From JAHCHG01 sp041394845 (lineage in GTDB: Bacteria; Acidobacteriota; Blastocatellia; Pyrinomonadales; Pyrinomonadaceae), in NCBI GenBank assembly GCA_041394845.1, contig JAWKHL010000004.1:372001-436000 (forward strand): a stretch of DNA of 64,000 bases. Reading direction: 5' to 3'. Below the pieces are notes generated by a model that saw only the letters and a list, made by a program, of their open reading frames with translations, ran no database searches and was not told the origin of the DNA. A program made the translations under genes and the position numbers. Shown piece by piece: positions 1 through 8,160 of the stretch (position 1 is its first letter; the number at the start of each line of letters is the position of its first letter).

Positions 1-7
1 ACATATT

Positions 8-517
8 GTGCCGCCTGTGAATTTTGAAAACCGGGGACCGGTGCAAAACTCAGGGGAGGAAAAAAGGGAGGTTCCCGATCACGTTGTCTATTTTATTTTG
101 TTTCATCATCTTGTCGGTCTCAAAAAAGAGGCTGAAAAAGTCGCCGCAACCGGTCAAACACTCGATTACTTTGGAATGTACGAGGAGCAGGCCGCCCTCG
201 ACAACACTCAAAGCAGATTTTTGTTTGATACTGCTCAAAACTGCATCGACGCAGTAAAACTCATTGATAATAAAGCCAGGGACATAATCGTCAAGGAGCG
301 GGAAAAATTCAAGCAAATAAAGTCTCAGGATGACCCGATCCCCCAACCGCCGGCCGAGTTAAAAGAACTCCAAAGAGAAAAGAACGAAACCGTCCTGAGG
401 TATCGGGACGAGTTCAAAAGTTTTCTGGGAGCCGATAAATTCAGCGAATTTAACGATTTTGCCCGCCAGAAGATCACCCCTCAGGTTAAAGATCTTGAAA
501 AACAGGAGGGCAAATAA
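8..517 (+). CDS. Hypothetical protein, possibly 5'-truncated at the window edge
   Basis: The protein is about 169 residues from a GTG at the extreme left edge; the frame stays open to base 2, so the true start may lie outside the window. I do not recognise the family. No signal peptide or membrane segment is visible. The second half is Lys/Glu-rich and probably helical. The stop codon TAA abuts the ATG of the next gene without a gap, and that gene's ribosome site (GGAGG near 505) lies inside this frame. The two are therefore likely co-transcribed and translationally coupled, which suggests a partner or accessory role for the secreted protease downstream. That role is inference only. Confidence 0.6.
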   Translation: MPPVNFENRGPVQNSGEEKREVPDHVVYFILFHHLVGLKKEAEKVAATGQTLDYFGMYEEQAALDNTQSRFLFDTAQNCIDAVKLIDNKARDIIVKEREKFKQIKSQDDPIPQPPAELKELQREKNETVLRYRDEFKSFLGADKFSEFNDFARQKITPQVKDLEKQEGK

Positions 518-3343
518 ATGCGATTAAGACTTTTGCCGCTCTTACTGTTTTTCGTTCTTGGTCTTTTCATGTTTGAAGCCAAGGCCATAAGTTACGGGTA
601 TTCCTATATGGAAATCTATCAGGATGATCCGGCCGCAGGTCTGAAGGTTTATGCCGAGACCGGAACGGTGTTGGATTATGACGTCTGGGAATATTATGAT
701 CCGGGCATTCAAGCCTATTTGTTTGAAGGCGGGGGCTTGATCGCCTCGACCGAGAGAATAATGAATTACGATGGTCCGGTCGTTTACGTTTACACCGAAC
801 CGCCGATCAATGCAAACTACGGAAGCACCTATACGATCCACGGCGATCATTACCTTGGAACCCTTGTCGGATACTCAACCGGAAACGGGTGGATCTATTA
901 CGATCCTTACGGTTTTAACTTTTACGCCGGAACCTTTCCATCGCCCTACAATTTTTCGCAGGGACCGGCGCTTTGGTACACTTACCGGATCTTCCGGGTG
1001 GCGACAACTCAGGTTTCTTTAACCGCGCTTAGGCCGCTTCATCTGGATAGCATAGATACCACGGGGGGCGTTCCGGGATCTTCGTTTTTAACAACTCTTC
1101 GCGGAACCGGATTTTTCGGAAACGGGCAGGGTGCGAGCCAAACCGTTCAAATAAGCGGAAAAGGCGTATCGGCAACCGTTCAACCGACCAGTCCGAACAC
1201 AATAGAAGTCCTGGAGGTTCAGATTACCATTGACTCAAACGCAGATCCCGGAGACCGCGATCTGACCTTGACGGTAAACGGTCAAACCAGTAACAGCATC
1301 AATTTCCGGGTGGGCGATTATTCCCCGCAAATCGCGTCCATATCGCCGGACGAAGGCGATACGGGGGATGAGGTTTCGGTTACGATCACGGGATCCTATT
1401 TCGGGTTTAACCCCGATGTTGAGATCGACGGTCTGGGAGTGGCCCGGGCGATAACCTCCTCGACAACCACCTCCATTGAAGCGATCTTTTCAATTTCCGA
1501 CACGACCTATGAAGGACTGCGCGGAGTCAAGGTCCGGTCCCGCGGAGTTACGGGAACCGGTTTTATGACCGTACCCGGTAATTCCGACCGAAGCAACAGC
1601 GTTGATTTCGGCGTGTTGGCCGCCCGGCCAAAGGTCATATTCCCGGAAATTGGCTCGGTGGAAAAAGGATCAGTCAAAACCATCACGGTCAGAACGGAAA
1701 ACGCCCCCTCGACCCTGACCACCAGATTGAGTTTTAAGAATAAACCTGACCCGCCGCCAATGAAACCCTCGGGCGGTTGGACCACCGGAAAAGCGATATT
1801 TGTCGACTCAAACGGTAATGACGTTCAGGAAATCTCTTATACGGGAGATCAGCCCCAGCAAATACAAATTCGGGGGTTGGAAAGAAGCACTTCGACCAAC
1901 AATGTTAAACTTGAAGCGAGATTCGATAACAACACCCAGGTTGAAAAGGACAAGGGTTTCACGGTATCGAGCGTTGAATTTGCAGAAGATGATGACTGCA
2001 ACGGAGTTGATCTGGTTGAGTTTGATAAAACTCTGGACTACAACGAGCGCTACCTGTTCATTAAAAGAGGTAATAACAATACCATCAAAATGAAGGTAGT
2101 TCCTTCGGGGGCCAGCGGTAACTTTAAGCTTGAACCCGCTGAGGTGAATATCACCTTATCTCAAACCACTATCAACAGCACCAGTTCGCAGGTGGTTACG
2201 GTGAGCGCCAATGCAACTGCCAGTCAAACAACCAACATCAAAGTTAAGGCCGATAACACAAGCTCACTAACTCGGGAGGCGGAGGTGCTTAACATTATAA
2301 CCGACCGGCAAAAGGGAGTGACAGTTGAACTCTACGCCGTATCTGAAGATAACGATGATGTTGCGGCGGTACCACCGGGCACCGGCACCCCGAATACCGT
2401 AGCCTATGTTTTCTCCGAAGGACCAAATAATTTTATCGATACGGTTGCCGGAGGCGATGACTGGTTAGCCACCGTTCCGATCGGACAAAGACCCCCGGGA
2501 TATAGCTCCCGGAGCCGGAGAGTTATCACGGGAGCCAACGGAATTCTGGAAACCCTTCCGCAAGGGGACGACGCAATGTATAGTTCGAAAGACGATGAAT
2601 TGATGCAGCTCTACGCCCCGGTGACCGAAATGGGTAACGGTTTGGCGGATATTGTTTGCATTACGAGCGGCCCGAATAATTTCCTTGATTCCAAGGTCAG
2701 CCGACGGGACTATGAAGCAGTGGATCCGAACAATCCCTCTTTGATGGTTATAATGTCCGGAGCGGACGGCCGCTGTGATACGGATGTAAATGATGATGAT
2801 ATTGAGGCTCCGGGTAGAATGACGAATCCGTCTTCAGCCGCCAGTTTCGCAGAGGATCTCGAAGATTATCTGAACGATAACATCTGGCTCAAACAGGCAA
2901 ACGTTACCGTTACGGTAAATCCAACGGTTCATCCTCTGGACAGGAACTTCGATTTGGACCGTGATAAAGAACTGTTGTATCCCGGAAACACGGAGTATTC
3001 ACGCATTTCATCCATGCAAAACCCTCCGGTCGGTACATATAATTTGTATTTCACCAATCTGAGGGTCACGCAGGACGATGTGCTCGGTATTTCGCTTAGG
3101 CCGGGACAACATTCCTACTACGGAAAGCAATTCTGGGATCTCAGCAACGATAACCGCCGTTTTAGCGTGATAGCTCACGAGATCGGGCATTTATTCGGAA
3201 GCCGCCATACGGCCGAAGATAGTGATACCGAGGAAGTCAAGGAATTCTATAAACCCGATGTGATGTATTACGCAAACCTGACGACAGTAACCCAATGCCG
3301 GATTCGCAAGCCGCAATGGGATACAACGACAAATTTGCCTTAG
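518..3343 (+). CDS. Secreted IPT/TIG-domain metzincin-type metalloprotease
   Basis: A 941-residue exported protein. Residues 1-23 form a signal peptide (hydrophobic core, Ala-rich end). Immunoglobulin-like IPT/TIG segments follow around residues 170-350, seen as the pattern 'SISPDEGDTGDEVSVTITG', and the central part is beta-rich and Ser/Thr/Asn-rich. The C-terminus carries HEIGHLFGSRH at about residues 887-897. This is the complete HExxHxxGxxH metzincin zinc motif, with DVMYY at about 914-918 as a plausible Met-turn. The protease domain is short and ends only ~25 residues after the Met, so it is a minimal or C-terminal version. The substrate is unknown. It directly follows a small ORF and precedes a HEAT-like exported protein, and the protease/HEAT pair has been duplicated (see 4188-4325). 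Confidence 0.8.
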   Translation: MRLRLLPLLLFFVLGLFMFEAKAISYGYSYMEIYQDDPAAGLKVYAETGTVLDYDVWEYYDPGIQAYLFEGGGLIASTERIMNYDGPVVYVYTEPPINANYGSTYTIHGDHYLGTLVGYSTGNGWIYYDPYGFNFYAGTFPSPYNFSQGPALWYTYRIFRVATTQVSLTALRPLHLDSIDTTGGVPGSSFLTTLRGTGFFGNGQGASQTVQISGKGVSATVQPTSPNTIEVLEVQITIDSNADPGDRDLTLTVNGQTSNSINFRVGDYSPQIASISPDEGDTGDEVSVTITGSYFGFNPDVEIDGLGVARAITSSTTTSIEAIFSISDTTYEGLRGVKVRSRGVTGTGFMTVPGNSDRSNSVDFGVLAARPKVIFPEIGSVEKGSVKTITVRTENAPSTLTTRLSFKNKPDPPPMKPSGGWTTGKAIFVDSNGNDVQEISYTGDQPQQIQIRGLERSTSTNNVKLEARFDNNTQVEKDKGFTVSSVEFAEDDDCNGVDLVEFDKTLDYNERYLFIKRGNNNTIKMKVVPSGASGNFKLEPAEVNITLSQTTINSTSSQVVTVSANATASQTTNIKVKADNTSSLTREAEVLNIITDRQKGVTVELYAVSEDNDDVAAVPPGTGTPNTVAYVFSEGPNNFIDTVAGGDDWLATVPIGQRPPGYSSRSRRVITGANGILETLPQGDDAMYSSKDDELMQLYAPVTEMGNGLADIVCITSGPNNFLDSKVSRRDYEAVDPNNPSLMVIMSGADGRCDTDVNDDDIEAPGRMTNPSSAASFAEDLEDYLNDNIWLKQANVTVTVNPTVHPLDRNFDLDRDKELLYPGNTEYSRISSMQNPPVGTYNLYFTNLRVTQDDVLGISLRPGQHSYYGKQFWDLSNDNRRFSVIAHEIGHLFGSRHTAEDSDTEEVKEFYKPDVMYYANLTTVTQCRIRKPQWDTTTNLP

Positions 3344-3360
3344 AAAAAAGGAGCATGAAC

Positions 3361-3990
3361 ATGAAAAAAACTATTTTGTTGATTTTTGGATGGTTGATCA
3401 TTTTTTCAACCTGCGCATTGGCTCAACACCCGAAGCCGGCGGAGAATTCGGACGTTCTGGCAGAAAAAAATCGTCGCGACCGTGAGGCTCTGGAAACTAC
3501 GGCCAATTTGTCCGTCGCCTCAAAAACTTTGCATGAACGCCTTTCCGAAGCTACCAGCCAAAAGGATTTTTCAAGGTATCTGTCGGACGCCGTTCTGGTC
3601 GGTGATCGCAGTATCATTCCCTACCTGAAAGCCAGATTGGAAGGAAACTTTGGGGACGATCAGATCTTGGAAATTGCGCTTGTTAATCTCGGAGAAACTC
3701 AGTACGTCAATGAGACGATCGAGGAATTAAAATCCGAAGATTACTTAGTGCAATATCGGGCCATTTGGAAACTGGCAAGATTCAAAACCACGGAATCTTA
3801 CCGAAAACTTTACGAACTGTTGGACGACAACACTAATCGGGATAAGAATCCTGATGATGACGCGGTTGTCAGGACTCTTTCTCAGGTTACAAAGGACGAA
3901 CTGTTTTCAACGGTCGAGAATCCTCCGTCGGATCAAAACAGCACTGAAGCCTGGAAAGAATGGTTTAAGAGCAGACATCTGATTGAATAA
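3361..3990 (+). CDS. Exported HEAT-like repeat protein (copy 1)
   Basis: A 209-residue protein with an N-terminal signal peptide (KKTILLIFGWLIIFSTCALAQ). The mature part has alternating amphipathic helices of the HEAT/PBS-lyase kind, for example 'DRSIIPYLKARL', 'EIALVNLGE' and 'QYRAIWKLARFK'. The ATG at 3361 is preferred because AAGGAG lies 7 bases upstream; the ATG at 3355 is too close to it. The gene starts just after the metzincin stop and is followed by a strong terminator at 4015. It is about 60% identical by eye to the protein at 4348, so the two are a tandem duplication. HEAT-like folds usually bind proteins; no enzymatic residues are apparent. Confidence 0.7.
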   Translation: MKKTILLIFGWLIIFSTCALAQHPKPAENSDVLAEKNRRDREALETTANLSVASKTLHERLSEATSQKDFSRYLSDAVLVGDRSIIPYLKARLEGNFGDDQILEIALVNLGETQYVNETIEELKSEDYLVQYRAIWKLARFKTTESYRKLYELLDDNTNRDKNPDDDAVVRTLSQVTKDELFSTVENPPSDQNSTEAWKEWFKSRHLIE

Positions 3991-4014
3991 AGACAATTTT
4001 GATCGGATTTAAGG

Positions 4015-4053
4015 AAAAAAGGCTTGGTATTTTACCAAATACCAAGCCTTTTT
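4015..4053 (+). terminator. Strong bidirectional rho-independent terminator
   Basis: GGCTTGGTATTT at 4021-4032 pairs perfectly with AAATACCAAGCC at 4037-4048 around a TACC loop. Six A residues precede the stem and five T residues follow it, so it can work in both directions. It ends the protease/HEAT transcription unit. Confidence 0.9.
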
Positions 4054-4187
4054 CGGCTTTGGATGCTTATTTTGCAGGGCGAACGCATCACTTTTTTCTT
4101 TAGAATCAGGTACTTAGGTTTTAACCAACTATTTACAGGAGCAAAAAGGTCATATTTACCGAGATTTTTGGACAAATTTGTAAATGA

Positions 4188-4325
4188 AGATTTGCGGATA
4201 ACGGCAGTCCCGCGGATTTTCAGGAATTCTGTAAACCCGATTTGATGGATTATTTCAGGATATCCGGAATGGATCAATGTCGCGTTCGGAAGCAGGAGTG
4301 GGATCGGACGGCAGCTTTGCCATAG
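4188..4325 (+). pseudogene. Decayed C-terminal remnant of a second metzincin gene
   Basis: Translating from about 4224 in frame to the TAG at 4323 gives a tail that aligns with the C-terminus of the protease at 518-3343: EFCKPDLMDY against EFYKPDVMYY, and QCRVRKQEWD against QCRIRKPQWD, both ending in LP and a stop. Further upstream the frame carries a stop (TGA at 4185) and only patches such as GAAGAT can still be matched; the zinc motif is gone. Like the intact copy, it is followed at once by a HEAT-like gene. The simplest reading is duplication of the two-gene unit followed by loss of almost all of the second protease gene. Confidence 0.75.
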
Positions 4326-4347
4326 GAGGTTAAAAAGGAAAATGAAC

Positions 4348-4968
4348 ATGAAAAAGAGTATTTTTTTAATTATCTGTGGATGGTTGATGATTTTTTCATC
4401 AGTTGTCTTAGGTCAAAACAATGGCTCAACTGCTGATTTTGAAAAACAGCGTCGTGATTATCAAGCCCTGGAAACGGCAATTGATTTGTCTGTTGCCTCC
4501 AAAGCAATTCACGAACGTTTTATCAACGATCCGGACGGACGTAACGGAATAAAGATTTTGCAGGATGCCGTTACAACCGGCGACCGCAGCATTGTGCCTT
4601 ATCTGAAAGCGCGTAAAGAACTCGGTTTAGGTCCCGCGCAATACCTTGATATTGCGCTCGTCGCGCTCGGCGAAACACAATACGTCGATCTGGCGATTGA
4701 GGAACTAAGATCTGAAAATGCTGCGGTTCGGTATCATGCCATCTGGAGACTGGCACGGTTCAAAACGAAAGAGTCATATCGTAAACTCTACGAACTGCTC
4801 GACGATGTAGCTGTCCGCGATCCCAACCCAGATGATGATCAGCCAATCGAAACATTATCGTGGGTAACAAAAGAAATTTTGTTTACAACGGTGGAAAATC
4901 CGCCATCCAGCCGTCAAAGCACGGAAGCATGGAAAACTTGGTTTAAGGAAAACCATCTGATTGATTAG
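4348..4968 (+). CDS. Exported HEAT-like repeat protein (copy 2)
   Basis: A 206-residue paralogue of the protein at 3361, with a signal peptide (KKSIFLIICGWLMIFSSVVLGQ) and the same helical repeats ('DRSIVPYLKARK', 'DIALVALGETQYVDLAIEEL', 'RYHAIWRLARFKTKESY'). The C-terminal third is the best conserved part. AAGGA lies 8 bases before the ATG at 4348, so that start is preferred to 4342. An AGGAGG at 4324-4329, overlapping the stop of the protease remnant, is probably a relic of the ancestral coupling. The gene ends shortly before the terminator at 4991. Function unknown; protein-protein contact is the usual job of this fold. Confidence 0.7.
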   Translation: MKKSIFLIICGWLMIFSSVVLGQNNGSTADFEKQRRDYQALETAIDLSVASKAIHERFINDPDGRNGIKILQDAVTTGDRSIVPYLKARKELGLGPAQYLDIALVALGETQYVDLAIEELRSENAAVRYHAIWRLARFKTKESYRKLYELLDDVAVRDPNPDDDQPIETLSWVTKEILFTTVENPPSSRQSTEAWKTWFKENHLID

Positions 4969-4990
4969 CTCATAAAAACCAGGCTTAAAC

Positions 4991-5030
4991 AAAATGTTTG
5001 GGCAATCCAAGGATTGCCCAAACATTTTTA
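4991..5030 (+). terminator. Strong rho-independent terminator
   Basis: AAAATGTTTGGGCAATCC (4991-5008) pairs perfectly with its reverse complement at 5011-5028 across a two-base loop, and T residues follow. It closes the second HEAT-like gene. The symmetric A/T flanks make it bidirectional, so it can also serve the minus-strand gene at 5219. The 190 bases between here and 5219 show no further gene. Confidence 0.9.
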
Positions 5031-5218
5031 TTTACTGGAATTCCTCTGGGTTTTGTTGACATAACTATCCAAGCCAGATCGTTGTGCTGGCCAATTGGAC
5101 GAGACTTAAATATTAAAGGAGCCGGAGCGGGCTATCCTGACTCTGCCGACTCCGGCCATTCTGAGGAGGATTGCGATCAGGTTCGCAATCACCCCTTGAG
5201 GGAGGAAATCTTTTAATT

Positions 5219-5437
5219 TCAAAGTGCCATCAGATCGAATTTCTGATCGCCTATCACCGATCGTTCGGCGATTTCAACCGGATCGATGGAGTTTCGGTCA
5301 TCTTGAACCCAGTCGCAAAAGGTGCGCAAGAATTCCACCCGGCAACCCTGTGAACAAAACCAGCCGTAACCGGCATCAATGAAAACTTCCCGGCTGTCGC
5401 ATTGCCGACATTTCAGCTCTTCATTGGGCATTGCCAT
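5219..5437 (-). CDS. Small zinc-ribbon-like protein
   Basis: A 72-residue protein with two cysteine pairs, CRQC near residues 10-13 and CSQGC near 28-32. This spacing suggests a small zinc ribbon. The tail is acidic. A strong ribosome site (GGGGAGG) sits 4 bases before the ATG on the minus strand, which is the main reason to accept such a short gene; a second in-frame ATG two codons later is also possible. The gene stands alone between convergent and divergent neighbours. I do not recognise a named family. A nucleic-acid or protein-binding role is possible but not shown. Confidence 0.6.
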   Translation of the reverse strand: MAMPNEELKCRQCDSREVFIDAGYGWFCSQGCRVEFLRTFCDWVQDDRNSIDPVEIAERSVIGDQKFDLMAL

Positions 5438-5774
5438 TAAACCTCCCCGATCTCCGCTGCCCGATCTTCCCTTTCAAGATGAAAGGAGTTCGCCTGTAAC
5501 TCAATTAAAAGATAGTAAACCCCCGGGGAAAAATGTATCGCGCAGCAGACTAAATAATTGTGGCGGGAATCGCCTTTTAAATGTAGGGATTTCCTTCTTA
5601 AGTAACTTCTCCTTTTGATGGGAAAATCCCCTGCTGCCTCTTCCGGGTCGGACTGTAGCGAAATGGCAATGACTGCAAAAGTGCGACAAAATCAACCCCC
5701 TCCTGAATCCTTGCTTTCATTCAACAATATCCACACAACACCCGTTTTTATTGACCAATATCATATTTTTTTTG
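5438..5774. other. Intergenic stretch without a convincing gene
   Basis: About 340 bases between the divergent zinc-ribbon gene and the stress group. Short frames here lack ribosome sites and protein-like composition. The right end is AT-rich (around 5755-5775) and leads into the sigma-54-like promoter. Confidence 0.5.
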
Positions 5775-5790
5775 TGGCACGCGCCTTGAA
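5775..5790 (+). promoter_or_regulatory. Candidate sigma-54 (-24/-12) promoter
   Basis: TGGCACGCGCCTTGAA matches the consensus TGGCACG-N4-TTGCA in the whole -24 block and in the spacing (GG to the -12 dinucleotide). The one important departure is GA in place of GC at -12. An A/T-rich tract lies directly upstream. The site is about 110 bases before the BON gene at 5898 and would drive the stress-type gene group. A sigma-70 site overlapping TTGACC at 5751 is an alternative. Confidence 0.4.
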
Positions 5791-5897
5791 TATAAAAAGG
5801 TCAAAGAAGCTGTTTGGCAGGAGAAATTTAAGGGGTTGCCGGTCGAAATAACAAAAGATGGGAATTTGGAAACACGATCGGGCAGAGGAAAAAGACG

Positions 5898-6479
5898 ATG
5901 CTTATTGACCGGGAAAAGAACGGGAAATTGTTTGAAGGGATCATTATTCTCACGGTTCTTTTGTCGATTCCGCTTTTCAACTCAAAAGCCGGGGGCCTCG
6001 GCCGAACAAATTTACAAAACGAAAACGGCATTTCGACTGCAAAATTGCGAATTAATTTGAGCGATATTCCCGAATACGGCGTTTTCGACTGGATCGAATT
6101 TGAAAAGTCGCCGAACGGAAAGGTCGTTCTAAAAGGCTACGCGGTTTTTACCGAAACCAAAGAGGAGGCCGAAAAGGCGGCTAAGAAAACGGATGGTGTA
6201 AAGGCGGTCGAAAACAAAATCGAGGTTTTGCCGAATTCAAGGACTGATAATGAAATTCGCAACCAGGCCTGGGAAAAATCAGAGAAAAATTCGGGACTTG
6301 AAAACTACGTTGAGGGAGCGAATCCGGCGGTTCACATCATCGTCAACCGGGGAAACGTTTCGCTTTTCGGCACGGTTCGCAAAGAAAGCGATGCGGAACT
6401 TTTCGCAATGGTTCTCAAGGGAATTCCCGGGGTTTCATCCGTGCAAAACGATCTGAAAGTTTTGCGGGAAGATCATTAA
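5898..6479 (+). CDS. BON-domain envelope protein
   Basis: A 193-residue protein with a hydrophobic N-terminal segment (about residues 13-30, 'FEGIIILTVLLSIPLF'), so it is exported or anchored. Two BON-like alpha/beta segments follow. The first is around residues 70-115, with 'GKVVLKGYAVFTETKEEAEKA' and 'VKAVENKIEVLP'. The second is around 120-190, with 'VNRGNVSLFGTVRKESDAEL' and 'IPGVSSVQNDLKVL'. BON domains in OsmY-like proteins are linked to membrane or osmotic stress. The start is the ATG with a GAGGAAAAAG purine tract upstream. It is the first gene after the sigma-54-like site and heads a group with general-stress and SpoIIAA-like genes. Confidence 0.8.
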   Translation: MLIDREKNGKLFEGIIILTVLLSIPLFNSKAGGLGRTNLQNENGISTAKLRINLSDIPEYGVFDWIEFEKSPNGKVVLKGYAVFTETKEEAEKAAKKTDGVKAVENKIEVLPNSRTDNEIRNQAWEKSEKNSGLENYVEGANPAVHIIVNRGNVSLFGTVRKESDAELFAMVLKGIPGVSSVQNDLKVLREDH

Positions 6480-6567
6480 GATCAGTTGATCTTCGGTTTA
6501 TTTGAATTTTATTGGTGTGGGAAAAATTAATGTACGGCGGGATCGCCGCCGTAAGGAAAGGTAAAAA

Positions 6568-7170
6568 ATGAATATCAACAATTATAAAAGCACGAAATTA
6601 TTGTTTGTTTTAGCGGTCTTGTCTTTGGTTGTGCCGATCACGGTCGCGGCGCGGGAAAAAGGAAAGAAAGAAAACAAATTCCTTGAAACGACTTACAGCG
6701 GAACGATCGTCACCTCCAATGGCCGGACATTGCCGTTCACGATGGAAGTCAGAAAGCTGACATCGGATGCGAACGCGGAAAACGATCTGAACATGCTCAG
6801 ATCAAAAGGTCAGGACGGTTTCCAAAAGGCGATTGAAAAACAGGATCTGGGGTATTTTGCGCTCGAAGGCGACATCGCCCAGACGCTCAGATACGTCCGG
6901 GAAACAAAAACCGATGAGGGGACAAAACTGGTCGCGGTTTTCGGTCGCTGGCTGAGGCCTTTTGAACTCCGCTACGGCACCCGTTCGAGCGATTATCCGT
7001 TCACCTACATCGAGATCTACTCCGATCACGAGGGGAAAAGCACCGGATTCGCCATCGGCGCGGCGCGGGTTCAGACCAACAAGGAAAATCCGAACTCGAT
7101 TGATTTCGAGAATTTCGGAGCATTGCCGGCCAAGCTGATCGGTCTCCAAATGAAGAGCAAAGAACTATAG
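6568..7170 (+). CDS. Exported protein of unknown function
   Basis: A 200-residue protein with a clear signal peptide (residues 1-28, ending VPITVAA) and a basic stretch after cleavage. The mature part is mixed alpha/beta, with phrases such as 'RTLPFTMEVRKLTSDAN', 'LVAVFGRWLRPFELRYG' and 'YTYIEIYSDHEGKSTG'. I do not recognise the family. A good purine-rich ribosome site (GTAAGGAAAGG) precedes the ATG. It lies between the BON and general-stress genes in the same direction with short gaps, so it probably belongs to the same stress regulon. Confidence 0.65.
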   Translation: MNINNYKSTKLLFVLAVLSLVVPITVAAREKGKKENKFLETTYSGTIVTSNGRTLPFTMEVRKLTSDANAENDLNMLRSKGQDGFQKAIEKQDLGYFALEGDIAQTLRYVRETKTDEGTKLVAVFGRWLRPFELRYGTRSSDYPFTYIEIYSDHEGKSTGFAIGAARVQTNKENPNSIDFENFGALPAKLIGLQMKSKEL

Positions 7171-7224
7171 GAAAAAACGGAAAATAAGGACTTAATTACT
7201 ACAAAAATTCGGAGGTATAAAAAA

Positions 7225-7782
7225 ATGTCTGATAACAAAAATTTAGCGGTCGCGGTATTTGATAATCACGCTCAGGCGGAAGAGGCGATCGATGAATTGA
7301 AAAAAGCTAATTTCGATATAAAGAGACTCTCGATCATCGGCCGGGATTATCACACGGAAGAGCATGTCGTCGGTTTCTACAACACGGGCGACAGGATGAA
7401 AAGATGGGGCAAAGCCGGCGCTTTCTGGGGCGGTCTGTGGGGATTGTTCATCGGCGCGGCGTTCTTTTGGATTCCGGGCATCGGTCCGATCCTGGTCGCC
7501 GGACCGTTCGTCAGCATGCTCGTCGGAGCCTTGGAAGGAGCGGTTGTCGTCGGCGGTCTGAGCGCTTTGGGAGCGGGACTTTACAGCATCGGCATTCCGA
7601 AGGACAGCGTATTGGAATATGAAACCCAGTTGAAAGCCGGAAGATATATGCTGATCGCCCACGGAACCGAGGAGCAGATCAACCAGGCCAGAGAAATTTT
7701 GACGCGAACGAGCGCCACGCAGGTCAATGTTCACGCGGAACAACAAAAGGCGGCCAGTCCGGGCGATGGCGGACTTTCGTAA
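7225..7782 (+). CDS. General-stress membrane protein (YflT/DUF1269-like)
   Basis: A 185-residue protein. The first 55 residues form an alpha/beta unit ('NLAVAVFDNHAQAEEAIDELKKANFDIKRLSIIGRD') typical of the general stress protein 17M-like/DUF1269 group. A Gly/Ala-rich membrane hairpin follows around residues 65-130 ('AFWGGLWGLFIGAAFFWIPG', 'SMLVGALEGAVVVGGLSALG'), then a C-terminal regulatory-looking segment ('RYMLIAHGTEEQINQAREIL'). Its exact biochemical role is unknown; relatives are induced by stress. A clean GGAGG precedes the ATG. The neighbours (BON, SpoIIAA-like, small membrane protein) fit a stress group. Confidence 0.8.
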   Translation: MSDNKNLAVAVFDNHAQAEEAIDELKKANFDIKRLSIIGRDYHTEEHVVGFYNTGDRMKRWGKAGAFWGGLWGLFIGAAFFWIPGIGPILVAGPFVSMLVGALEGAVVVGGLSALGAGLYSIGIPKDSVLEYETQLKAGRYMLIAHGTEEQINQAREILTRTSATQVNVHAEQQKAASPGDGGLS

Positions 7783-7806
7783 AGGCCGTGAAATTTTCAA
7801 ACATCC

Positions 7807-7844
7807 TGATCGGGCATAAGCCGCATAAAACTTACGCCCGATCA
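7807..7844. other. Intercistronic hairpin
   Basis: TGATCGGGCATAAG (7807-7820) pairs with CTTACGCCCGATCA (7831-7844) with one G-T type mismatch and a 10-base loop. No T tract follows, so it is more likely an RNA-stability or attenuating structure between the general-stress gene and the small membrane protein than a full terminator. Confidence 0.5.
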
Positions 7845-7876
7845 AGGCAACTTAAAAAGCGAGGAGGTAAAAAAAG

Positions 7877-8086
7877 ATGTTTACGACAAAAGAGTTTAAC
7901 GACCGATTTTCGGGAGAGAAAAACAAAAGCCTCAATCAGGAGGAATTAGTATCGGTGCTGATCGCCTTTCTCTTGCTCTCCACCCTCATACTTTTTTCTC
8001 TGGGTCTGGCGGGGGCTTATTTCTGGGCCGACATAAAAAATCCGTCGGCCAATGAACACAGCGTTCCCGCTCCCCGGACCTATTAA
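7877..8086 (+). CDS. Small single-span membrane protein
   Basis: A 69-residue protein with a polar N-terminus (about 25 residues) and one strong membrane segment at about residues 29-52 ('LVSVLIAFLLLSTLILFSLGLAGAYF' region), followed by a short polar tail. GAGGAGG lies just before the ATG, supporting real translation. No family is recognised. It is placed in the stress-type group after an intercistronic hairpin; many such groups carry small membrane proteins that adjust envelope properties, but nothing in the sequence shows a specific function. Confidence 0.6.
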   Translation: MFTTKEFNDRFSGEKNKSLNQEELVSVLIAFLLLSTLILFSLGLAGAYFWADIKNPSANEHSVPAPRTY

Positions 8087-8160
8087 AAGCCAAAGGTTTT
8101 CAAGGATTTTTAATCGACTGCGGACAAAATCTGCAAAACATTCTTAAGGGAGAAATTAAT

